Assembly: GCA_007123465.1 (NCBI GenBank)
Contig: SKLB01000158.1
Coordinates: 1-25,820 of the forward strand
Length of the DNA: 25,820 nt
Reading direction: 5' to 3'
Origin: Spirochaetales bacterium
GTDB taxonomy: Bacteria > Spirochaetota > Spirochaetia > DSM-27196 > PWMO01
Part shown: positions 1-10,200 of the stretch, piece by piece
Numbering within the stretch: position 1 is the first letter of the stretch
Layout: every line of letters begins with the position of its first letter
The notes under the pieces: model-generated
Database searches by the model: none
The model's input: the letters and a program-made list of their open reading frames with translations, nothing else
What the model was told of the DNA's origin: nothing
Program-made: the position numbers and the translations under genes

Positions 1-1391
<1,391 letters not shown>

Positions 1392-1430
1392 TCTCGCCCT
1401 CCTGGCCACCGCGGCTCGGCAGCCGGAGCT

Positions 1431-1459
1431 ATTGTGCTATGAATGAGTATTTCGGTCAA
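1431..1459 (-). promoter_or_regulatory. Candidate sigma-70-type promoter for acs
   Basis: On the minus strand TTGACC (1459-1454, five of six to TTGACA) is followed after exactly 17 bases by CACAAT (1436-1431, four of six to TATAAT). The predicted transcript start is near 1424, about 33 bases before the acs ATG. It lies in the 88-base gap after the stop codon of the upstream hydrolase gene, so acs could be transcribed on its own. Found by eye only. Confidence 0.5.
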
Positions 1460-1479
1460 GAATGGGCGTAGTCCGTGCC

Positions 1480-2283
1480 TCAGAGCCGCATCGAAGGGTG
1501 GTACATCTGCGGGCGACGGTCAGCCAGGATGGTGTTGAAGGCGTTCAGCTGTTTGTCATCGGCAACGGCGGGATCCACGCTAACGGTGCGTACGCTCTCT
1601 TCGGTCTCATCCAGCCTGAGCAGATACTCTCCGCGCGGCGAGACTACCTGGGACCGCCCGGTGAAGGTCAGGTCATCACCGAGGGTATTGGTTTCACGGC
1701 CAACGCGGTTGACCGTTACGATAAAAACGCGGTTCTCAACGCTGCGCGCGTACATCGCCTGCTGACAGTACGGCAGCACCAGGTTGGACGGATGCAGGAT
1801 AACCTGCGCCCCCATAAGGGCCAGAGTCCGCGCGGACTCGGGGAATATCCAGTCGAAGCAGACCATGATGCCAAACCGCGCACCGCGGTACTCCACGGTC
1901 AGAAAGCCGCTGTCTCCCGGCGCAAAGAACTGCGTCTCGCGGTAGAACAGGTGGGTCTTGCGGTAATTGGCCAGCACGCGCCCGTCGGCGATCAGGAAGG
2001 CCGAGTTATACAGCGTGTTGTTTGCGCTCTCGGCGTAGCCGCCGCATACGGCTATGCCCCGCACAGCCGACAGCTCGCGTATAGCATCGAACACGTGGCT
2101 GTCCTGCGTCAGCGCCGCGGATGCAGCCTGCTCTGCAGTGGAAAAGGTGTAGCCGCTTAAGAACAGCTCCGGCAGCACAAAGACATCGGCTTCGGTACGT
2201 TCAATAAGCGCCGCCGCAGAGCGCCAGTTGGCAGCAACGTCCAGGAAGCGCGGTCTGGTCTGAATGAGCGCCAGGGTCAGCAT
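1480..2283 (-). CDS. Carbon-nitrogen hydrolase (nitrilase superfamily)
   Basis: A 267-residue cytoplasmic hydrolase of the nitrilase/omega-amidase superfamily, which cleaves non-peptide C-N bonds with a Glu-Lys-Cys triad. All three residues are visible in their usual settings: Glu39 in VLPELFLSGY, Lys109 in YRKTHLF, and Cys142 in MVCFDWIFPE. The later conserved stretch HPSNLVLP and the sequence ARSVENRVF also fit. The length is normal for a single-domain member. I start at the ATG at 2283 rather than the in-frame ATG 30 bases upstream, because 2283 is preceded by GAGGAGG at good spacing and the sequence MLTLALIQ is the family's usual first strand. The substrate cannot be told; amidase or N-carbamoyl hydrolase subgroups are possible. 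It is upstream of acs on the same strand with an 88-base gap and no evident metabolic link. Confidence 0.9.
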   Translation of the reverse strand: MLTLALIQTRPRFLDVAANWRSAAALIERTEADVFVLPELFLSGYTFSTAEQAASAALTQDSHVFDAIRELSAVRGIAVCGGYAESANNTLYNSAFLIADGRVLANYRKTHLFYRETQFFAPGDSGFLTVEYRGARFGIMVCFDWIFPESARTLALMGAQVILHPSNLVLPYCQQAMYARSVENRVFIVTVNRVGRETNTLGDDLTFTGRSQVVSPRGEYLLRLDETEESVRTVSVDPAVADDKQLNAFNTILADRRPQMYHPSMRL

Positions 2284-2301
2284 GCTTGACCTCCTCTGCA
2301 C

Positions 2302-2310
2302 AGTATAGCA
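2302..2310 (-). promoter_or_regulatory. Candidate extended -10 element for the hydrolase gene
   Basis: On the minus strand TGC followed by TATACT (hexamer 2307-2302, five of six to TATAAT) forms an extended -10 (TGn-TATAAT). No convincing -35 lies 16-18 bases upstream. The predicted start near 2295 would fall inside the ribosome binding site, leaving almost no leader, which weakens the call. Confidence 0.3.
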
Positions 2311-2344
2311 CACCGATGCCGGGCGGCGATCTTCAGCGTTTGGA

Positions 2345-2374
2345 TTGGCAATTTGGGACGCGAAGAATTACACT
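2345..2374 (+). promoter_or_regulatory. Candidate promoter for the 2402 gene
   Basis: TTGGCA (2345-2350, five of six to TTGACA) and TACACT (2369-2374, four of six) are separated by 18 bases. The predicted start near 2381 lies just upstream of the ribosome binding site at 2387-2391, which agrees with the ATG at 2402 being the true start of the gene downstream. Confidence 0.42.
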
Positions 2375-2401
2375 ATCGGCACAGGCTGGAGTGAACGTCA
2401 G

Positions 2402-2962
2402 ATGGTCAATACGGTGAAGATATCCGGAGCAATTGTCTCTATTGAGGCTCAGCACAAGCAGTTTCTGCTGGCGGCGCCCGGGTACGCAACCGCAGAAAGC
2501 TTCATGACGGTGGTTGTAGTCAGTGACCGGATCCGCGCCTGGCTTGACGGTCCATCGCGCCTCGGCGAGCACATTCTCATGATTGGCTCGTTGCACACCG
2601 ACCCTGCTACAGACCTGCTGTTTCTGACGCCCGAGCACATCGAGTTCCAGGGATCGATTATAACGCCCGACGCGTCGTTTCTCACGATAGCCGACACACA
2701 GGAACAGTGGGAGTATCTGGGCCGGGTCAAGCGCTTCCGCCATACGCCGACCGGAACGGCCTACCTGGCGGAGCTACCGCAGTACGCAATGGTGATTCCG
2801 GTATTTGTCACCAAGAACGGCGAAACCTTCTACGAGCAGCAGTGGAGCCGGCGCTACGAGGTACTGCCCGACGATCTGTCGCTGATAGACTGGCAGCGCA
2901 ACGACGGAGCGCACGCCGAATTCATCAACGGCCAACCGGCAGTGCTTCCCGGAGGGTTGTGA
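2402..2962 (+). CDS. Protein of unknown function, possible OB-fold
   Basis: A 186-residue protein I do not recognise. The first ~80 residues (VKISGAIVSIEA, FMTVVVVSDRIRAWL, HILMIGSLH, LLFLTPEHIEF) read as alternating short beta strands in the order seen in single-stranded-DNA-binding and related OB-folds, where the strand ending in 'LFLTPEHIEF' would be the last. This is a pattern impression, not a motif match. There is no signal peptide or membrane segment, so it is probably cytoplasmic. The frame can be extended upstream to a TTG at 2345, but the ATG at 2402 has GGAG ten bases upstream and lies downstream of a promoter-like sequence, so I start there. It runs convergently into the WG-repeat gene with 13 bases between the stop codons, and its upstream region is shared with the divergent hydrolase gene. 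Confidence 0.75.
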   Translation: MVNTVKISGAIVSIEAQHKQFLLAAPGYATAESFMTVVVVSDRIRAWLDGPSRLGEHILMIGSLHTDPATDLLFLTPEHIEFQGSIITPDASFLTIADTQEQWEYLGRVKRFRHTPTGTAYLAELPQYAMVIPVFVTKNGETFYEQQWSRRYEVLPDDLSLIDWQRNDGAHAEFINGQPAVLPGGL

Positions 2963-2978
2963 GGGATTCTGATCCTCA
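2960..2978. terminator. Small inverted repeat between convergent genes, weak bidirectional terminator candidate
   Basis: TGAGGGAT (2960-2967) and ATCCTCA (2972-2978) can pair across a 4-base loop with one bulged G. The two arms include the stop codons of the convergent genes on either strand. There is no T-run on either side, so intrinsic termination would be weak at best, and part of the symmetry may come simply from the two stop codons. Confidence 0.22.
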
Positions 2979-4184
2979 GTCAACCGGGCGGTGATCTCGC
3001 TCATCCCAGACAGTGCGTCCGTTGCGGTCGATATAGCGCATCGTTGTTCCACGGATTGGCCCCGACAGCTGGACGCCGGCAATCGAATGGATCTCGTACG
3101 GCTCGAACAGCTGCGCCAGGCCGTCACGAAAGCGAAACGGAGAGCGGAACTGCGGTTCGATAACCATGACACCGTTCTGGTCGATGGCGCCCCACAATCC
3201 GTCTCGATTGCCCGGCACCAGGGAATCGAGCTCAACGGCAACGGCGGCGAGGCCTTCCGAGAATGGCTCGACGTCCCAGTAGATGTCTTCGATGACCATC
3301 TCTCCGTTACGGTCTATGAAACCCCATCGCGCCGGGCGATGTTGAGATGGGCTGGCACTCAGAGTCGACACCGCCGCCAAGCCCTCGGAAAAAGACTTTA
3401 CCCCGCGCCAGACTCGGCCGCCGAATGCACGCTCGCCGTGGCGATCTATGAAAAACGCCTCGCCGCCGCCAATCTTACCCGGCGCAGGCTCCTGCAGCGC
3501 AGCGTAACCCTGCGAGAACGGATTGATACCGCCGGCCAGATAGGTCCGCGCCGGAATCGCCACCTCCCCCTCCCCGTCCAGAAAAACAATAGTCCGCAAC
3601 CCAGCCGCGGGTTGTCCCTGCGATACAATCAGACGTTCTTCAGCATAATAAACGGAAGGAGTTGCATAGAACCCATGTGCGGTTATCGAGAACAGGATAA
3701 CTCCGTCCTCGTCGATCACGACTTGCTCGCCTTCCTGTCTCACAACGGCCTTTCCCTCAGCAAAACTAGCCACCTCGGAGAAATTCATATCAAAGACTTG
3801 ATGCCCTTCGGAATCAATCAGGACCCACTGCCCATCCGATAGTTTCCAGAAATGACTCTCAAGAGACGAAGAAAAAACGTCTTCGTTGGTCGGTTCGATA
3901 ATCCAGCTGCCAGTAAGATCGATGATCCCAAACCTCAGCGTGCCTGGGCCATGACCAGGGCTATGGATACCGGCAACCGCAGCACCGCGATAAAACATAG
4001 ATGCCTCTTGGAATGTTGGTGCGATTTCTATCTTCCCAGACGTTCCGATGTAACCATAGAGACGCCGAGTTCCCTCGAACACTAGAATGGCGTGCCGAGA
4101 CTTTTCATCCGCGTATGCCAAGGAAGCAACGACGCCGAGGAATACTACCAATACGATCAGTTTCGATGCTATCGAGGTCTTCAT
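2976..4184 (-). CDS. Secreted WG-repeat protein
   Basis: A 402-residue exported protein. Residues 1-25 form a signal peptide (KLIVLVVFLGVVASLAYA, cleavage likely AYA/DE) with no lipobox Cys, so the mature protein should be soluble in the periplasm or outside. The rest is a chain of about seven or eight WG-type repeats, recognisable by units such as YGYIGTSGKIEI, RFGIIDLTGSWIIEP, FFIDRHGERAF, WGFIDRNGEMVIE, WGAIDQNGVMVIEPQF and YIDRNGRTVW, often followed by 'PFSEGLAAV'. These repeats form beta-rich, protein-binding scaffolds; no catalytic role is expected. The ATG at 4184 is chosen because TGGAGGA precedes it and the signal peptide begins there; an in-frame ATG 45 bases upstream has neither. 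It starts 26 bases after the stop of the giant gene, so the two are probably cotranscribed, suggesting a partner or inhibitor of that protein. Sampled stretches are lower in GC than the giant gene. Confidence 0.88.
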   Translation of the reverse strand: MKTSIASKLIVLVVFLGVVASLAYADEKSRHAILVFEGTRRLYGYIGTSGKIEIAPTFQEASMFYRGAAVAGIHSPGHGPGTLRFGIIDLTGSWIIEPTNEDVFSSSLESHFWKLSDGQWVLIDSEGHQVFDMNFSEVASFAEGKAVVRQEGEQVVIDEDGVILFSITAHGFYATPSVYYAEERLIVSQGQPAAGLRTIVFLDGEGEVAIPARTYLAGGINPFSQGYAALQEPAPGKIGGGEAFFIDRHGERAFGGRVWRGVKSFSEGLAAVSTLSASPSQHRPARWGFIDRNGEMVIEDIYWDVEPFSEGLAAVAVELDSLVPGNRDGLWGAIDQNGVMVIEPQFRSPFRFRDGLAQLFEPYEIHSIAGVQLSGPIRGTTMRYIDRNGRTVWDERDHRPVD

Positions 4185-4210
4185 ACGATGACATCCTCCA
4201 AAAATTATTC

Positions 4211-7200
4211 CTACCAAGTTGGCACCCACATGAAATAGCTGACTGAAGCGTCAGGAAGAAAGGCTGAGGTAATCGGCAAACGCTCGTTGTAAGCACCAAC
4301 GTTGTTAACGTGAGGGACCAGGTCAATACGCCGCTGGTTGCCGCCACGAGTCGCCCCCTCGTACCCTACTACTGGGGCCAGGTGGCCGGGTGCGGTGGGG
4401 CGGGGTTGGGAGGCTATTACCAGCAGACCGTTCTGGCCGGCGGTGGCGGCGAGGGTCTGCGTTACTTCTACAAAGCGGCCGTTGGCGTTTGCCAGACCCT
4501 CGCTGAGTAGGGTGTGGATTTCGTTGGCGGTGCGCTCGCGCCCCTGATAGTTCTGCAGATTGGGCGCGCCGTAGGCAATCGAATACTCGTTGGTGTTCAG
4601 ATTGCAGAAGAAGTCCAGGCCGCGGTAACGCTGTGACTCGCGCGCCATTGAATCCAGCCGGTCGTATTCCTGCCAGTAGAGATTCTCCAGGCCGGAACTC
4701 TCGTAGAGCATCTGCACCCCATCGTGGAACGCAAGACTGGCCGTCAGGGTGCCACGTCCCTCCACCAGGCGCTGCACGTGCTCGTACTGGTCCTGTTCGA
4801 TCTGCTTGCGGCTCACCTCGCGAATTGTGCCGTCACGGTAGCCAGCCTGCACTTCAAAGTAGGAGGAACCGTCGGCAACGAAATGGGTGAAGGTGGCCTC
4901 CGGCGATGACCCGCCCGCCGTACGAAAAGCGGCGCGAAAGACGAGCTCATTGTCAGCGACCGTTGCCGCAGCCGTTGCCCGTGCCGCAGCGTCTCCGGTG
5001 GTGAAAACGTCGTAGAGATTGTCCTGCGCAAACACCCCGCGCGCCTGTAACTCGCGCAGCTGCGCCACGTAGCGCACTACCGCCTGACCAGCCTGGCCGC
5101 CGCCTACAGCCTCGGCAAAAACCTGCGGCAGCTCCGCCACCGCGTCCAGTGCGCTTGCGACCCCGCGCAGATCGTTTTCACCCAGCAGCTGACCTACGTA
5201 GACCACCCCGTCAAACAGCGGACCGGCAGAAGCATCCCCGCCGTAGTCAGCCATCAGCATGCCACCGAGCAAGGCATCGCTGTGCGTTGCCTCTGCGGCG
5301 CGCTGCAAGTCCGGGGCAAAGTGATCCAGAAAAAGCTGAAGGCGTTGGTTGTAGGTTTGACTGTCGTAGTGCTCAGCGCCAGCGTAAGCTTTCTGTGTGG
5401 CGAACAGCTCGGCAGCGCTGACTGCCCCCTGCTGGTAGAGGCTGTACGCGAGCTCAAAACTGCCGTTGGTATCGAAGTGCGTCCCAAGAAGGAACTGGCT
5501 GGCCTCGATGTCCTGCTGCGCCAGCGCCAGCGCCAGCTGCTGGTCCATGTAACGTTCAGTATAATCGGCGCGGTTCTCGAGAAACAGCGTATGCACATTG
5601 CTACTGCTCTGCATCCGGCGTACCCGTTCGAGCTCCTGTGCCAGCGTGCCGGCCTCGGGTGAGACGCCGCTGAAAAACGCTTCATCAAGACGAAGCGCGC
5701 GATCTGTAGTTTCCACTAGATCGTGCCACTTCGCAGATGCGCTGTCAATGTCAAACTGTACTTTCTTTATCAGAAAAAGCTGCTCGACCGAGGCCGCGGC
5801 TGAGGCCAATTGTGTCACCCCGACATCCATGCCGGAACCGCCCAACGCCACGCCGGTCAACCTGTTGCCGTGGACCCCAAACTCAATCAGACCGTGGCGC
5901 AGCGGTGCCCCCGAAGCATCGGTCCAGCTGCGGCCCGCTATCGCCGCCAGGTCCGCAACATTTACTACGTTCAGCGTAGCGTCTCCCAGGAGTGCGTAAT
6001 GCAACCCTTCGCCCGCCGCGGCTCCTGCCAGCGATGACAGCGCGCGCGTATCGTATTCAGTCTGCATCTCGAGGTGTGAAAACTCGCGCCGGTCAACGGT
6101 CCACCTCGATTCAAGACTACGACTGACTGCGGCAGTCAGCGAGGCAGACGCGTAGCCGGTGATGGCCCGCTCGCGGAAGGCAGCCTCGACATCGAATGAC
6201 GGTGATTCTATCGCACTTCGGGCAACTGTCGCTGCAAACTGCTGCGTGCCGGCCACTGCGGCGCTGCCGTACCACGTGCTGCCCATGGCGGTTCCACCGG
6301 CTGAGATGCCGCTCAGGCCTTGCTCAAAGAAACCGGATCCGTACTCGCCAAAACCGGAAAAAACCCCGCCGATTCCACTCACCGCGGCTGCGGCCGCAAA
6401 GCCGCGGCCGGCCTGTGCCCACGCCGCGCCGGCGTCCGCCCCGGCCACGGTTGTGTCCAGCGTAGCAAAGGCTGCCTGATTGGCCGCGGTCAGTGCCAGC
6501 GCCACCCACGGCTGCCCCAACAGAGTTGCTGCAATCGAGACGCCCAGGGTGGCAACACCGCGCACGCTGGGAGCTTCAATCGGCAGCCCCGAGCTGTCCC
6601 ACAGCGGAACATCCCACGCGGTGCTTTCCAGCATCGCCATTCCGTGTGCCATGTCCGCTTCGTAGCGCATGTAACGCAACATGATGCGCCCGGTTTCGCC
6701 GTAGCCGGCGCGGCGCACCCGGCCAGGATCACCAGAGCGCATCTGTGGAGCGTAGCCGATGTGATACGCGAGCAGCCCCTGCATGTCGCTGTGGCTGCCG
6801 TATTGTGCCGAAGCGGCAAACCGGCGCGCCTCGGCCTCAACCCTGGCCATGAAGCTTTCATCGAAGGTGGCTCCTGCGGCGATTGAGTCGTGGTCGCCGA
6901 AGATCAGCTGCGCGTAGAGGTTCAGGTTCTCGACAGCCTCGGACACCATCGCCTGAACTACCGCACCTGACAGCTCCTCGAGGCGCGACTGCCGCAAGTC
7001 CACGCCCGGATCGAAACCCGGTGCCACAAAATCGCGGTAGCCGCTGATGCGCTGCGTCTCGCGTTTCTCGCCGCCGAAGAGGCTTCGGTCCACAACTACG
7101 CGGCGTCGAAACTCGTTGGCACTGCCGCGGTAACCGGCGGCTTCGAGAATATCGGAGAATCGCTTGCGCGTACTGCGGTTGGCCTGCTGAACCGCACGCT

Positions 7201-10200
7201 CGATACGCTGCTGCGCGTCGTCCACCTGACGGCCGACCTGCATTGCCGCAATGCGTGCCGCGTTGGCGTACACCGCGTCGCTGACCCGGTCGGCCACGGC
7301 TTCGGCGCTGCGCAGCGACGCAACCGTCAGGTGCAGCATCGGACGCTGCCCTGCCAGCGTATAGCGCACCGCGTGCGGGCTCTCACCCGCGGATTCCGCC
7401 AGCGCTATAAGATCCGGCAGCCGCGTTTCAGCCAGCAGAACGCCCGGTAGGTCCGGCGCGGTCCACAGTGACAGATCAGGGATCACTATGCTGTCCAGCT
7501 CTCCTATCAACGCTGCAGATTCAATTCCCAGCTGTCGTGCGGTGCTGGAGCTGCCGGCTTCTACCGCGTGACGCGTCGCCTGGGTGACCCATTGATCGCG
7601 CGACTGCGCCAACAGCGCGTACTTCTGGTCCCAGATGTGCTCCATACCGTGATAATCGCGGCGAAACTCGTCTCGCCAGCCGCGGCGCATGTCGACCAGC
7701 CGTCCGGCAGCACGCTGCCATTCGTTCTGTCCGACATCGTAGAGCTCGGCCATAGTCACTTCCCAATCGTGATAACCGCGCGACAGTTCCTCGTAATCCA
7801 CGGCCAACCGCTGTTGCTCGGCCTCGAACCATCCGCTCAGCGCGGCCTGATATGTCTCATAGACCGCCGCTGCCACCAGCGCCAGCCTGTTGCGCCTGCC
7901 GCCGTCCGAGAAAACAGCCATCCCGGTAGCCAGTTCCAGCCCCACACGCGCCTCTGCCTGCCGGTGGTACGCGCCAGGAGCAAATAGCCGCTGCAGGTGC
8001 TGAGAATTGTCGTCGAGTGCGTTGCTGCGCGTAGCGTACTCTCGTAGCAGGACAGCGCGGTAGGCGTCCAACTGATGGCTGCGCTCAGCCACGCGTGCTG
8101 CGGCAAAACCGAGCTGCCGGTCAACGCTCTCCAGCAGCGTTGCAACCAGGCTGTCCACCGTGTCGGCTGCAGTGACGTCTATTCCGTCAATAGCCGCGCG
8201 CAGCGTATCCTCGAGCTGCCGCGGCGCCGGCGAGGCACTCGATTCCATGAAGCGGCCAACCAGAGACCAGCTATCACCGGTGTCGGTGATCAACGTAAGC
8301 GATCGATACGCCTGGTTTGCCGCCTCCACGCGGCTCAGGGCGTCCGCTATCGACTGCACCGTTTGCATGAAAGCGCCACGCTCGGACTCCCCGGCAGCGC
8401 TGAACTTGGCCATCTGCCTGCGGCGGCGTTGGATCGGCTTCCACGGCTTACTGCCGAAGAGCTTCTTGATGAAGCCGGTGTCTTTCTTGACGCGGCGCTC
8501 GGCCCGGCGGGCGCGATGCTCGACGTGCTGTACCGCAATTCGTGCAAGGTCCTTCTCTATGAACGGCAGGATGTGTGCCGGGTCGAACGAGAGAGTCCCG
8601 CTGATCATGATTGTGGTGAAGTAGCGGTAGAGCAAAAAGCGCTGATCGCTGGACTGCAGACGTTCAAAAGCAGCGCGGGCTTCGTATGCCAGTACCTGAT
8701 CGACGCTGGTCCGCACCTTTGAATGGTTCACCAGGCCGTTGAAGTTTTGATCAGATGCTGCTGCGTGCACTATCCGCGCAGCTCCAGTCTGATCGAACCG
8801 CTTGGCCTGCTGCTCGTGGTAGTAGGCCAGACCGAAATCGCGTAGTAACGCGCTGTCGAACTCTGCCAGCGCCGCCAGCCACAGCGCTACTTCATTGCTG
8901 CGCCGACGCCACTGGGCCTCGTTCTGGTAGCTGAAGTAGTCCTCTGCAAGCGCCAGGTAGTCCTCAAGCGGCAACATCGTGAAATCGGTCAGTGCGTCTG
9001 CGGCAGGAAAAACCAGGTCCGGCTGCAGCGCCTGCTCGAGGTTCAGCGAGAAAAGCGCATCGACGGATTCCCGTACCGCCCCGGTAGCGCTCTGGTGGTG
9101 CCGGCTCTGCTCGCGTTCCAGCTCGGCGCCGTGCTCGGCCAGCATCAGAAGATAGTTCTGCACCTCGTGCAGATGGTAGAGCTGCTGCATCGCTCCAGAG
9201 AGCTCGCTGTCCAAGCTTGGATACACCGCAGACTGCGAGTTTACCGCGGCAACCTGGCGCAGCGTTTCCAGGCTCAAGGCAGCGTGATCGCGCTCGAAAA
9301 TCCGCTGCTGCAGTACCGCACGCGGGTCATTCTCTTCCAGCGCATAGCCACCGCCTGCGTATAGCTGAAGCTCGGACGCCATCTGCAGCTCACGCCTGGC
9401 GTCAACTACGTCGCGGTTCAGCCCGCCAAGGCTGCCGTTAGCAGCCGACAGCGCAGCGGTCAGACTATCAATCACGCCGAGCAAACGGCGCTGTTCGAGC
9501 TGTTCTCGCCCCAGCGACGCGCGCGCCTCGTCGGCCTGCAGTTCAGCCGGCTCCAGCTGCTGCCGGTAGTAGCCGTCACGGTCTGACTGCCACTGCTGCA
9601 GTTCAAGCCGCATCGCGTTGATGCGCGACCGCTGTGCGGCCACTTCGGCCTCGCGCGCCAGAAAGGCATCCTGAAACTGCGCTTCGTCGGAGGCACTCGC
9701 TGTCTGCATCGCGCCTTCGCGCTGCAGCAGCTCCGCGGTGTGCTGCATCATCTGGCGCACCAGCTGCCATCCGTGCTCATCCGGTACAACCTGTGCGATC
9801 GCCCACTGCAAGTAGGCTGGAATCTGCCCAGACTGCTGCAGCAGCGCAAAACGCGTTGCAGGGTCACTCTCGAGCTCGTATTGTTCCAGAGAGGCCACCA
9901 GCCCCGCCGCCACTTCGCCGCGTAGCGAGCGAGCCCACGCAGGAACCAGATCGTAGATGTCGTGGTATACCTCTTCTATCAGCCTGCGCTCGGGCTCGGT
10001 GGCCGCTGCGTCTATGAGCTGCTGCAGATGCTGGGTGTGCGACGGGGTTGACGGGGCCTGCGGCATCTGCAGCAGATCCACAATCAGCAACAGACGCTGC
10101 AGTTCGGCTGCTGCTGTCTGGTAGAGCTGTTCGATTGCAGCGTCTGTCCCACTGCCGGCTTTGGCCTGTTCTGCAGCAGCAAAGCGCTCCAGCGCCGCCT

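Noticed and set aside
1392..1430. Possible hairpin in the acs leader (GCTCCGG / CCGAGC on the minus strand)
   Set aside because: Only four consecutive base pairs form before a mismatch, and there is no T-run or known riboswitch pattern.
2345..2401. TTG start for the 186-residue unknown protein
   Set aside because: The TTG itself is part of a -35-like element and the ATG at 2402 has a ribosome binding site at suitable spacing.
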